Source: Acephala macrosclerotiorum
Lineage: Eukaryota > Ascomycota > Leotiomycetes > Helotiales > Mollisiaceae
Length of the DNA: 64,000 nt
NCBI GenBank assembly: GCA_014904845.1
Contig: MU119288.1
Span: forward strand, 1-64,000
Direction of reading: 5' to 3'
Position numbers and translations under genes: made by a program. The notes below the pieces were generated by a model that saw only the letters and a list, made by a program, of their open reading frames with translations, was not told where the DNA came from and did no database searches. Shown piece after piece: positions 12,541-23,640 of the stretch (its first letter is position 1; each line of letters opens with the position of its first letter).

Positions 12541-13920
12541 CAGTTACCTCGGTTAAGTTCCCGTGATTTTAACTTTAAAAGCGCGTTTTTTCGCGATCGC
12601 GTTTTATCACTCTTATTTAAACTTCTCAAAATGCTACTTCAACGTACTTTTCTCGGGCCAATTGATAGCAATATCCCTCGCAAAGGGCTACTCTTTGAAT
12701 TCGAAAGAGACCGGATTATTGGTATGCACGATGGCGGCGCAAAGAAGGCTGTAATCCAGCGCTTCTATTTTTACTCTTATTCTATTGTCTCGAACACTAT
12801 CACAAAAGAAGCATTACGCGATAACGGTTACTCACAAATCAAATCCGGCAAATCAAAGTCTTATTCTCCTGCCGAAGAACGCTTTGTGCTACGGCATGTT
12901 CGAAAATTCTCGAAGGATATATATGCAGAAGTCATTAAGACATGCTCGATCACATTTAAAAAGGATACGGTGAAGAAGATCTTGAAAGAGCATAGAATCA
13001 AGAATTGGAAGTGCAAACGGCGACTATTTCTTACTCAAAAGAATGCCAATAAGCGATTTGCTTGGTGCCTTGCGCATCGGTATTTGAATGCAAAGAAATG
13101 GAGAATGCATATGTGGAGTAATGAGTGCTCTTGTAAGCGGAAGCGAGGAAAACGGGACGAATAGTGCTTTCGAATATCAATAGAGAAATAGCAACCAAAA
13201 ATGGTTCAAATCTACGGAACGAATAAGAATATGAAAGTTATAGTCTGAGTATACTTTTGAAACCTCGGGCGGTCTAACCTTTATATTATAGATCGAGATT
13301 TTGAGAGTCAAAAGTATAAGTATTCCGCTAATTCTTATATCGAGGTTTTAAACGCAGAACTTGCTTCAATTCACGAAAAACTCGATCTAAAGTATCTATT
13401 CATGCAAGATAATGCTTCTATTCATTGTGCTAAGAAGGTCAAGACTTGATTTAAGGCCAAAGAAATCAGACAGCTCATGGACTGACCTTTTTACTTCTCA
13501 GATTTGAATTTAATCGAGCATATTTGGTGGCACTTAAAGACTAAGTGCTATGAGATGTTTTCTGAGATTGCAGTAAACAAATCGAAGTCAGAACATGCGC
13601 GACAGAGATTGGAATCTTGTCTCTAAGCGGCTTGGGATACTTTAGACTAAGAATTGTTTGATACTTTGAGTGCAAGTATGAGTGCTCGCATAGAAGCTAT
13701 TATTGAGGCCAAAGGGTAGCACACAAAATATTGAGCTCAATTTTGAACATTTCCGAGGGATTTTTGTATCGTTAGAGAGAGAATATATAGGCGCATTAAT
13801 AGTATCAATCAGATCTTAATTTGAACTACAATTAGTGAAATTATGTAAAGTTTAAGTTTTTGAAAAAATATAGAGTGTAGAGTCAAAAAAAAAATCACGG
13901 GAACTTTATTCTAGGGACTG
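12541..13920 (+). mobile_element. Tc1/mariner-family DNA transposon, inactivated
   Basis: A 1,380-bp element starts CAGT and ends ACTG, each flanked by the TA target dinucleotide (12,539-12,540 and 13,921-13,922), the Tc1/mariner insertion signature. The terminal inverted repeats are imperfect over about 30 bp with an identical inner block AAGTTCCCGTGATTTT. GC content is clearly higher than the surrounding AT-rich block, so it inserted after most of the RIP damage. It encodes a broken Tc1-like transposase. Confidence 0.9.
12631..13734 (+). pseudogene. Tc1-like transposase relic (DDE family)
   Basis: The first frame opens at ATG 12,631 and runs 177 codons before TAG at 13,162. It contains the helix-turn-helix region and the block AHRYLNAKKWRMHMWS typical of Tc1 transposases just before the first catalytic Asp. 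That Asp reads Asn (WSNEC, codon 13,120-13,122). Downstream similarity continues through stops: FMQDNASIH (second catalytic Asp), then SDLNLIEHIWWHLK with the catalytic Glu about 35 residues later, and a C-terminal AKG-stop-HTKY. Several stops sit where Tc1 proteins have Trp (TGG to TAG). A transposase that lost catalysis by Asp to Asn and several nonsense changes cannot be autonomous. Confidence 0.88.
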
Positions 13921-14527
13921 TAAAATTGAATTTAATTTTCGTAATTATTTATATCGATTTTTTCTTTTTTTACGAGTATATAATTAAATTCGATATTATT
14001 AAAAAAAAGCGTTTTATAATCGATATTATAATTATTAAATAATCGTACGAACGTAAAAAATTTTTAAAAATTCAATAAATTATTAAAAATAGTAATTCAA
14101 TTAATATTATAATTAAATTTAATATTAATAAATTATTTAAATTACTCGTTAATATTAATTATTTTAATATTAAAATACAAAGATAAATATAACGTTTTAA
14201 AGTTTAAAAATTAATCGATAAAAATAAAAATAATATTAAAAAAAAAAACGTATAATTATTGTTTTAATATTTTTAATATTCTCAAAAATAAAATTTTCAA
14301 TTGACTCGAAGATTATAAATATCGAGTTTAAAAAAAAAAATTTAAATTTAATTTAATCGATCAAATATTATAATACGTAATAATAATTAATTTATAATTA
14401 AATTTCTTTTTAATATTCGATAATAAAATAACGTATTAATAATCGTAATAGTATTTTTTTTGGATTTTAATTTACGAGTTAAAAAAAAAGTTTTTTTTTT
14501 CAAAAAAAAAATTTATTAATATTAATT

Positions 14528-14746
14528 TAATCAAATAATTATTTAAAAAGTCAATTGAATAATTCGAATTATAATTTTTATTACTTTTGACAATAATTAT
14601 TTTAGTATTCACTTTTTAATTTTATGTTTACTTTATTTAATTATATAAATAAATAAGTATTTTTTTTAAAAAAAAAAAAAAAATTGAATTATTAATATTA
14701 AATTAAAATTTTAATATTTTGTAATTTGTTTTTAAACGTATTAATA
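14528..14746. repeat. Right repeat (putative LTR) of the outer element
   Basis: Direct-repeat partner of 731-951. Shared blocks include AATTCGAATTATAATTTTTA, TTATTTAATTATATAAATAA and AATTAAAATTTTAATATTTT. Similarity stops after TATTAATA. Confidence 0.55.
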
Positions 14747-17460
14747 TTTAATATTTCGTATTTTTTACTCGAATTAATTAATTTAAAAATAATAATAATA
14801 TATTTTCTTTTAATTAATAACGAAAAATTTATTTTTACGAGATTAATTTCAAATATTATAAGATTTTTAATAACAAAAACAAATTAACTCGTTTTTTTAA
14901 ACATTTTATAAAAATTGTTTTATAAAATTAATATTTTTTAATATTTTTTTTATTATAGCGATTTTAGTATTTATTAAAATCAAATAATAAACGTTATTTT
15001 TTTATTATTAATTAATAATTATTGTAATAAAATTCAATGTTTTTAAAATATTAATAATTATTTTTATTTTTTTTTGGAATTTTTAAAAACGATATTATAT
15101 TTTTAAAAAAATTTCACGATAAAATTTCGTTAATAAAATTATTATTTTTAATATTGAATTATTATTTCAAAGTTTTATTTTTCGATTAATTCACGTTTAT
15201 TTTTTTTCGTTTTTCGTTTTAAACGTTTTATGAAATTTATCGTTATAATTTAATCTTTGAATATTTTTTTTTTATTTTCGTTTTTCGTCGAAAATTTTCT
15301 CGTGTATTTTAAATTTTATTTTTCGATTTATTTATTATTATTATATTTATTATTATTATATTTATTAATAATTCTTTATAAAACTTATTAATAATCACTT
15401 TATTAAAACTTTAAATATTAATATTATTATCGTTAAAAATATATAATAATAAATTCGATTTTTTTAAATAATAAATTAAATAAATTTTTGAATTTTTTAT
15501 ATATTTTTAAAACGTTGATTAAAATTATAATTAAAGAATTTTTTAATTATTTGTTTTATAATTTAATTATATTAATATCGATTATTTTTAAATATAAACG
15601 ATTATAAAAATCGATTACGATTTTAAAAATTATAATATTATTAATTGTTTTTTAATAGTAATATTTATAATTAATTAATTTATTTATAAATAAATAATAA
15701 TCTACGAAAAAATAATCAATAAAAAAATCGATTTTTTTATTTTTTATTCGTTTGAAATATTTAAAATAATATTATTCGTTTTATTAATCGTTGTATATAA
15801 TATTGATTTTTATTGTATTTTTTTAAACGATTAATAATATATTTTGCGAGAATTTAATCGACGTTAAATTATATAAAATTTTATATTTTTTTTTTTTATA
15901 TTATTATATTTTTTTTATTTATAATTAAAAAAAAAAATTTATTTATATTCTCGTAAAAAAAAAAATTAATTTTAATTTTAATTTATAGAAATTATAATAT
16001 TATTCAATTTTTAAAATATTTTTATTATATTAATATTTAAATCGATTTTTAAATCATTAAATAATACGAAAAAAAAAGAAAATTTTTTTAGTTTTTTAAT
16101 AAAATTGTTTATTTGAATTGAAAATTTTAATACGAATATTTATCGAGTTTTTTAAATTTAAATAATACGTAAAATTGAAAATTGAAATTCGATATAAATT
16201 TTTTTAATAATTGTATATATTTTTTATTAAATTTCTTTTATAAGTAATTCGAATAAAATAAAAAATAATAAATTATTAATTGCGTTTAAAATTATTTTTT
16301 ATATTATAATATTCAAATATTTTTATCGAATTTTTAAATATTTTAAATCGTTAATTTTATTGTATTATTGTTTTTTTTTTTATATTTATATATAGTAATC
16401 GTTTTTTCGTATATTTTATTATAATTGTAAATAAATATTTTTATCGATTTATAATCGATTTCTTTAAAAATTCGTTTTTTGATATATATTAAAAAATCTT
16501 TTATAAATTCGCGTTTTTAATATTATTTATTTAATTTAATTTATTTAATCAATTTTTTAAATATTTAATCAAACAAATTTATATACGTTTTTATTATTAA
16601 AAGTTTTTTTATAAATTGATCAATAATTTTATATAAAAATTCTATATTTATTTAATAATATTTTTAATCGTATTCGTAAATTTTTTTTTTAAAATATTGT
16701 AAAATTCTTTTTTTAAATAATTTTTAATATTGTATTTTAATATAAATTAAATTTATTCTTTGTAAATCGAATTAATATATCGTAAAAATTGTATTTTTTT
16801 AATTTTTAAAATAATTTTATAATTTTTATATATATTATTGTATTATTTCAAAAAAATCGTAATTACAAATAATTTGCGAATTATAATTTTCAAAAAAATT
16901 AAAATTAAAATATAAAATAATAAAATAATATTATTTTTTAACGTTATAATTTTTTTTTTTTTGTATTAAAATTTTTTTTTTATATTTTAATTTCTACTAA
17001 AAATAAAACTAATTATTATAAATAATCGTTATAAATTTCTTTTTTTCTTTTTTATATTCGTTTTAATATTAATTATTTCAAGTAATTCAATACGTAATTT
17101 TTATAAATTAATATTTTTTTATAATTTTACAATTTTATAATCAAATTATTTAATTTCAAATAATACAATTAAAATAAAAAAATTTTATTAATTAATTTTC
17201 AATTTTCGATTTCTAGTAATTTAAATTTCTTTTTAATAATAATAAAAAATAAAATATATAAATCGTATATAAACAATTCTCAACGAAATCTATTAAAACA
17301 ATTTATATTTTAACGTCGTTTTATTAATATAAAAAAATAATAAAATTAAAATAAAAAAATTTAATCGTAAATTAATTCGTTTTAATTAGTAAATTAAATT
17401 CATTTGAAATAATTCGTAATTCGTAAATCAATTAATCAATTAATCAAAGTAGAAATAGAA
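14747..17460. other. AT-rich, RIP-degraded DNA; boundary with gene-bearing DNA at about 17.46 kb
   Basis: Same composition as the left part and no open frame. Composition changes abruptly near 17,460-17,500, where ordinary GC content begins. No gene, RNA or repeat could be recognised here. Confidence 0.8.
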
Positions 17461-17499
17461 AAAGTTCTTGATTAATCTATAGTAAGCGAAAGCTCCTTA

Positions 17500-17646
17500 T
17501 GTACTAGAAGACACGTGACCAGTACTGCTCTCGAAACTAGCTATTTACAAGGATTTTTGAAAGGAGAGTATATAGTCCCACCACACTAGTCACGGTTGCG
17601 TTCGGCTCTACGCTCGAGATTGTTGTGAGTTGGTCCCCACCTGGTG
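17500..17646 (+). repeat. Possible LTR relic at the AT-rich/GC boundary
   Basis: The stretch begins TGTACTAGAAGACACGTGACC and contains a TATA-like GAGTATATAG followed by a pyrimidine/GC-rich leader. This resembles the layout of the other LTRs in the window (TGT...CACGTGAC...). No second end, no target-site duplication and no partner copy was found, so the call is weak; it could equally be the promoter side of a lost gene. Confidence 0.25.
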
Positions 17647-17674
17647 CAGGCTCAGGATTGCGGAGCTGCCGCCT

Positions 17675-18790
17675 TTATTCTGCGATAAATTCGTCCACAA
17701 ATCTTTGAAATAAGGCTAGTTGTGACACCGAAACCGCTTCTGTGTCTTGGGCAATTTGCGGTCGCAGAGGTGGCCAGGAGCCCGTTGCGGGAGACGAAGA
17801 AAATCTGGGCTCTGGATTGGTATAAGGAGCTGCCTGATGGGCCTTCGGAATTTTGGCTGTCTCTGTAGGTCCTTCTTTTATTTCGGAGATGTATGCCGTG
17901 AAGCCATTCAGATCCACAGCTTCTGTATTGCAGCCATGATCCAATAAAGATACTACTGCCCCATTGGCATCATATTGTGATGCGCAAATTAAATGTGTTC
18001 GCCCATGACGTGATTCGACAGCTTCCGCATTAGCACCAAACTCTAGAAGCAATTGGATGATATTAGGGTGATTGAAAGACGCGGCAAAATGCAAGGCTGT
18101 CATATCAAACTGTGCCACAACGTCGAGATTTTCAATATAACTGTGGTCCATGAGAAACTGGATGCACGGGTTATTTCCAATTGATGCAGCACGACGAAGC
18201 AGCAGGGCGTCCATAAGATTGACTTCAAATATATGGAGCACAGAAGGACATCTCCAGAGGATATTGTAGCCGAGGATATTCCGAATGTCATTTGAGACAT
18301 GACCAACGGCAGCGTGTTCAACGCCACCATGCGACTCGGTACCTGTATCAGTGGAAGCCCCGTTTCAAGAAGCAATTTGAAAGAAGCAATTTGAAAGAAG
18401 CTTTATCTCTATTGATAGCTGCAAGTTGAAGTGGGGTGTAGTGGTTCTCGTCCTTAGCGTTCATATCCGGGCGGTTTGGGTGGTCTAATATTAAACGTAT
18501 TACCCGCTCCACTCTGTCTGCTACTGCGCTGTGAATAATGGATGTACCGCAGCTAACTTCAAGTGTCGATGCCAGCACTCCGTGGCGAAGAAATATTTCA
18601 GCCATATCCCACACTTTACTTTGTCCGCACTGCGCAGGTGTGCAATGGGGTAAAATCAAGGGCTACCCTAGCTTTACTCTTGATATCGATCCTTGTTTTA
18701 GCTTTTAGAAGGGTAGAAGGGCAATCTTCAACCCCGATGAAGCGCAACAGAGCCAGAGTCATATCTTTGTGTATACCGGCCCTTTATGTT
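17675..18790 (-). pseudogene. Ankyrin-repeat protein relic
   Basis: Minus-strand frames encode consecutive ankyrin repeats (TALHFAASFNHPNIIQLLLE, GRTHLICASQYDANGAVVSL, YTPLQLAAINRDKASFKLLL) and end with a plausible C-terminus at 17,675. The reading frame is broken at least three times: near 18,620 (TPLHTCAV continues in another frame than the next repeat), at 18,369-18,396 where a 14-bp tandem duplication of GAAGCAATTTGAAA shifts the frame, and by a further 1-nt shift just downstream. Ankyrin repeats of this kind form the C-terminal half of fungal NACHT-ankyrin proteins. Whether this was the tail of the NLR to the right or a separate gene cannot be decided, because 18,791-19,400 is non-coding. 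Confidence 0.75.
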
Positions 18791-19400
18791 TAAGGAGTAT
18801 TGTAAGAGGATCAATAACACGTTAGCTGCTATCATGACTTTTCAAGAGGGCATGGTGCTGTAACAGCTAAGGTACATAGAGCGATCAGCACGACCAGCCT
18901 ACACGAGCTCTCCTTGACTTTGCTAATCCAGCACTTTGCTAGTGTGGCAAGAGCGACCCTATCCTATCTCTGACATTAACCTCCATTTACCTGTGATCGT
19001 TAGTCTAGTAGCGCTGGATAGGGCACCGAGGGATGACTGACAACTTTTCTCCCCGTGCATGCCACTCTTGGACCACTTTGCTATCTGCAAAATAAGAGCA
19101 TGTAACAGACCATCGAGGTAAGATCGAGCTCTAGGATTTAGTTTGCTTAATCTAACCCCCGAAATACTCGCCTATCCATGGAAGCTTGTAAACCTAAATA
19201 ATCTTAAGATTTGCACCTTTAACTTCGTAATAGTACTTCCCCCTCTACCCCTTAAGTAAAAACGATAAAATTCCGAACTTTCAAGCCTCCATATCTCGTA
19301 TATTAAAATCCAAAACACTTTCTACGAGCTCATCTGCATCTTTCCTCTCTGTCTAGCATATATACCATAGCACTTTATTGCCTTCGCCTAGCATGTTCTT
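18791..19400. other. Intergenic spacer; no gene seen
   Basis: About 600 bp with normal GC but stops in all frames and no ankyrin-like residues. It separates the two ankyrin blocks. No promoter or repeat is evident. Confidence 0.55.
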
Positions 19401-22400
19401 TTACCCTCTCAGCTTTACCCAAAACCATTCCGTAAGCACGTCTACTTCGAGAGAAGCCATTCTCTGGCTCCTTCGACTTGCCTCCCCACAAACTTTCTGA
19501 AGCACCCGCTGTCTTACTCGGCTGCTTTCGTCGCCGCATTTGTATTTTAGAAGATCATCCCATTCTTGGCCCAGCGGATCAATCTTAGCGCCATTTAGAA
19601 GAAGGAACTTCAATGCGATTATATCCATAGATCTGTTAACAGCTACAAATGTGTGCACTGCATTTCCATATGGTTCAGCTCTAGCGTTAATCTCGGCCCC
19701 GTTCTCGAGTAACAGCTTCATCTTTCTGTCCACTGGTCCCAAGCTGCGCTCGCTAGCGCCGTTTTACCATCGCCATCGCGCACATTCACGTCACATCCGA
19801 GTTGTAGGAAACGCCTTATAGAGTCGCTATTATTCCAATTTCCCCCTGCATCGCTTTAACAAGTGGGTAGAAGTCCAGCTTTTCGCATTTCTCAACAGCT
19901 TTGGGTAATTCCAATAGTATTTGAACACATTGCCCTGAGGTTCCCTTCATCGCAGCCATTAAGGCACACGAGTAGCCCTTGTTCCCTATGTAGGGATTTG
20001 CTCCTTTATTAAGCAGGAGTCACACAATGGATTCGTGACCGCTACGCGCAGCTGCATTTGGAGCTGTTCCAAAATCACCTCCAATTTTATTAACAGTTAA
20101 CAGCCTCCTGTCTAGCACGAAAGATGATAGCTGAGGCCATCCTTCTTTGGCAGTGTAATACAAAGGAGAAGGGGTTGAAACAACACACCATACCCCCGGT
20201 GGCGCCCTATAAAAAATTGGAAATTTGACTCGGCCAGAGGAATGGCTCGCTCTGTGGCGTAAGGGTACGAAGAATCAACTCTTGTAAAGGTGGTTGAGGC
20301 CATTCTTTGGGCACAGTTTCCGCATGCCCAAGACCATAACTCACAGGGTATCTCCACAGAGGGAAACTCAAGGCTTGATAAAATGTTATGGCCTTGTGGT
20401 TCAAGTATCCGTTTTTGCTGATACGTAAATGGTAAAGAAGTCACGACTCTGCAATTAGAACATCGGCTTTGGGTTCTTCGAGTGAAAAGTACAACGCCAT
20501 TGCGCTATACTAGATAGTTGGTAAGTCCAAAGGCTGCCCGTTTCTAGTGCGGTCGGCAACACGGGTTTTGAGATATGCGGAAAGACTGCCTCGATGCGAT
20601 CAGATATCAGATATTCCTTAACTGAGAAATGCGCGAACCGGACGATACGATTGTCTTGCGTTGGAACCCCGTCTGCTGCCGATCCATCACTCGTCTCGGC
20701 GGAGCTTCCATCTTCATCCTGATAATCTTCATCCAACACAGAAGGCGCTGAGGCAAGTCTTATTGAATTCGACGAATCTTTGGTCTGGTCCTCTTCCTCT
20801 TCCTCCTCCTCATCATCATCGACGGTAACGAGGCCAGTCAAAAGATGTAACAAATTCTCTGGCCTGTGGAGCCTCCCCTCTTTATCGAATGGCGGATCGT
20901 CTCTCGGGTCAATAATCATGGCTTCTGCAAGCTGGCTCAATGTCAGCGGCTCGAAAGAAAAAGCCAACCAATTCAAAGCACGGATAGTCCTTCCCCATTC
21001 AAACGAGTCAGCGTTCCAATTGATTAAAGCTCGATTATAGGTCTCCTCAAGGCCAACAGGTAGGTTCAATAGCGCTTTCTCTATATCTCTGTTGATTGAC
21101 TTCCTTTTAAGGATTTCAATCTGCATAGCAACGTATTGAAACCTAAAATGGTAGTTCGAAAGCTAAGAATAGAGTCATTATAACAGTCCTCACCGCAAGG
21201 TGTACCACGGTCTCAGCGTAGTAGGTCTTGTCTGGAAAGTCTGTGTGTATTGGTGCGTCTGTCTGTCTAAAGAGTTGAGAGCTCTAGAGAGCTGTAAATA
21301 AGGTAGGAGCTAGGTGGAAGCTAGTGCACGTGACCACCCTAACAGTCATTCTGCACTTACATCCTATCTGCCTTCTCCAGCAAAACCCTTTTCGCTTCTT
21401 GCTTGATTTTCGGGGGCCAAGCCTTTGAGCTAATTGTTTAATCTATGAATGCTCCAATATCCCTATCAACATCCTCTCGTCTGCGTTCCAGATCAATACG
21501 GTTTAATGTGCGGAGCATGGAAAGTGGTTTTAGAGCACCATCGATGTCCTGTTCTTTTCGACTTGTAAGAAGAATATGAAGATTGTCTAGCGTCTTGAGG
21601 GCATTTATAGATTGCATCTAAAACCAGATAGACATTCTGGAAGTCCGGTATGATAGCCAGTAAGGCTTTTTTCCAGGCTCTCCATGTCCGGCATTTGGTT
21701 CACAACTCGAAATCGCCTGAGATCTTGGACTGGCCTCGGAGTATCGGGCCTTCGACCAGAAAGTTGCACAATAAGTGATCGAAGCATGTTCACGACAGTT
21801 TGTTCCTCTTGATCAGTAAAGATGAAATAGTAATAGGCTATAGCGGTGTAGAAATCGGAGTCATGCGTCTTTTCGAGGTGATGAATGGCTGTAGAGCTGA
21901 GTATTCTAGTCAGCATTACAGACTACGAGATTGAGAGCGGCAGTGGGCGTACCTTAGAATGGTCTTTCCACCACCAGCTATAGATAATTTATGTCCATCA
22001 TCAGAGGAAGGTCCCAGATTATCACAAAAACAAAGACAAAATATGAAAAAAACATCTATTACCTTTGCCATGAAGCCATAGAAGACTGTTGGGGTTTTGT
22101 TTTCCAGTTTGTGAAAATCACATTATCCTTCATGAGCCACTAGACGATGTTTGAATCAGTCATGTTTTGACAGAACAAATAACAGAGAGTAGAACAGATA
22201 GTGCTTCCATTGCCAGTTAAGGCCCCATGTTTCTTACGTGCAGAATTGTAATTTGTAGATGGGTCAACAGCAGACAACCAATCAAGCAGCATTCTCCGCT
22301 CGCTGTTGTTTTGAGCGTCAATGAGGACGGTGCGCACTCGGGATATTTCCTTTTCAATTGCCTCCGGCATCTTCATCCGTTCTTGGTAGTGGGATAATAG

Positions 22401-22999
22401 CATCCCAGGTCTGCCATTTCACCATGTTTCCTGCAACTTTGATAACCATATGCTTCGAAAGAAATTGAACAAATGTGGCTTGGAATGTCAACAATTCGAC
22501 GTATAGAGCTTTCAGAGCATCGCAGTATGCCATATGCGATGATGGAGGATTTTGCTCAATTCCGTGGACGACTTTCGATTCGTAGCGGCGGCGGTAAAGT
22601 TCCTCTCTGATATGGCACTACAGATCAACACCGGAGTCAGTTCAACTATAAACAAGCTGTGGGCATCCGGGACGGAGGTAGAGGGTTGACAGGAAGAGTT
22701 ACGACTCACCTGGCTCAGAATACTTGAAATGGTGTCTAGACCCTTGACGTGAGAAGCTGCTTGTTTTGAGGGGTTTAAAACAAGCTAGAATTATTAGCGT
22801 GCATCTTTGGGAAGATCGAGTACTTTTCGAAGTACTTACCGGAAGCAACAAACAAACACCTGCCCATACGATTGAGCCTGTCGGAGAAGTTTCCAAAGCT
22901 GTTCCCACATAATCCTTTGCCCACTCCACGACCCCAACAGCAGGCTCAATCAGATCCTCCACTACCAATTCATGACCTTTGAACTTCAACTTCCACGTA
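19401..22999 (-). pseudogene. Degenerate NACHT-ankyrin NLR (fungal STAND) gene
   Basis: Read right to left, the minus strand gives the order of a fungal NLR. First comes a NACHT_N-type region (FKGHELVVEDLIEPAVGVVEW, then REELYRRRYES, ALYVELLTFQATF, LLDWLSAVDPSTNYN). Next is the P-loop, readable as WLHGK-AGGGKT once a 22,040-21,980 intron is removed, then YYYFIFTDQEEQTVVNMLRS, NLHILLTSRKE, the winged-helix segment (LLNLPVGLEETYNRAL, ALNWLAFSFEPLTLSQLAEA, FAHFSVKEYLIS), and ankyrin repeats ending at 19,401. An acidic DDD/E run encoded by a CTC/CAT microsatellite lies in a linker. Frame breaks occur near 22,400, 22,085 and in the 19.7-20.4 kb part, and the N-terminus is cut by a junction with a dipeptidase gene. 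Such proteins sense non-self or xenogenic cues; this copy is very likely dead. Confidence 0.82.
21179..21344 (-). mobile_element. Solo LTR inside an intron of the NLR relic
   Basis: The intron 21,143-21,360 (donor GTAAGTGCAG, acceptor CATTTTAG on the minus strand) is 218 nt, whereas others here are about 50 nt. It holds a 166-bp insert flanked by GTCAT at 21,174-21,178 and 21,345-21,349. On the minus strand the insert starts TGTTAGGGTGGTCACGTGCA and ends GTTATA (CA to TA). Removing insert plus one GTCAT copy leaves a 47-nt intron. The GTCACGTGC motif near its start resembles the minus-strand start of the LTRs at 2.9 and 9.1 kb. Confidence 0.65.
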
Positions 23000-23006
23000 A
23001 TCTTAC

Positions 23007-23640
23007 CTTGCACGAAGATCATACATCTGTCTAATGGTTCCAAGAGAATCTGCAGCTCCTGGTGAGCATATTCTCTTTGGGTGGGATGATGGGGTTCTCA
23101 CTTCCAACTTGGTGACCACCTTCAATGCCAATCATGATGGCAATACGGCCATTCTTATGGGCTCGGCGAGCACAACTAGACGTGTCGCAGCACTGGAAGA
23201 CAGAAGGGTACTCATCGATGGATCGTCTTGCGATATCTATCCGCTCCAGCGCGTCTCGAACCACTAACCGGTATTTATGAGTAGATATCCACCTTTTTTG
23301 AATATCAACTAACGGACGGGTCATCGATGCCAACACCCGGCTCCTCACACTCCACGAACACACTCCAAAACTGCCCGCCTATCTGACCTTCCCTCATTAT
23401 TTGAACATCGATATGCCCAAGCAGATTGTCATTGAGATTGAAAGTTCCATCGTACATCTTACCATAGAGCTCGATCCGAATTAGATGTGGCAAATCATTG
23501 TGACCATCTAGTAAAGGCGTGGTCGACAGAACATGCTTTGTTCGAGCAGTATAGTCTGCTGGATCGATGGGTACTCTGGCTGGTTGGAGAAAAGAGAGTG
23601 GCAAACTGATTGTTCTCACTACGAATGCCAGAAGAACCAA
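23007..23640 (-). pseudogene. 5' fragment of a membrane dipeptidase (peptidase M19) gene
   Basis: The minus-strand frame encodes a hydrophobic N-terminal segment (LVLLAFVVRTISLPLSFL), then STTPLLDGHNDLPHLIRI with the M19 metal-binding His-x-Asp, GGQFWSVFVEC, RDALERIDIARR and IGIEGGHQVG. After a candidate intron (GTGAGAACC...CACCAG) it continues with ADSLGTIRQMYDLRA. M19 enzymes are zinc hydrolases of about 400 residues cleaving dipeptides; only the first ~190 residues are here. There is no in-frame ATG (TAG closely precedes the hydrophobic segment), so either a first exon is missed or it is lost. The fragment stops at a donor-like GTAAGA, 10-15 nt before NLR sequence begins. Confidence 0.75.

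Larger units (their letters stand above)
731..14746. mobile_element. Outer, heavily RIPed LTR-retrotransposon candidate with two nested insertions
   Basis: Two direct repeats of about 220 bp lie at 731-951 and 14,528-14,746. Both begin TAATCAAATAATTA and both contain TTTAATTATATAAATAAATA and ATTGAATTATTAATATTAAA. After subtracting the inner LTR element (6,341 bp plus 5-bp TSD) and the Tc1 element (1,380 bp plus TA), the distance between the repeats is about 6.1 kb, a normal internal length for a Ty1/copia- or Ty3-type element. LTR ends would read TA...TA where TG...CA is expected, consistent with RIP. I could not find a matching target-site duplication, and no reading frame survives, so type and orientation are unknown. 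Alternative: two independent copies of a dispersed repeat. Confidence 0.5.

Noticed and set aside
20780..20820. CTC/CAT run as an independent microsatellite locus
   Set aside because: It encodes the acidic linker of the NLR relic in frame, so it is explained as coding low complexity.
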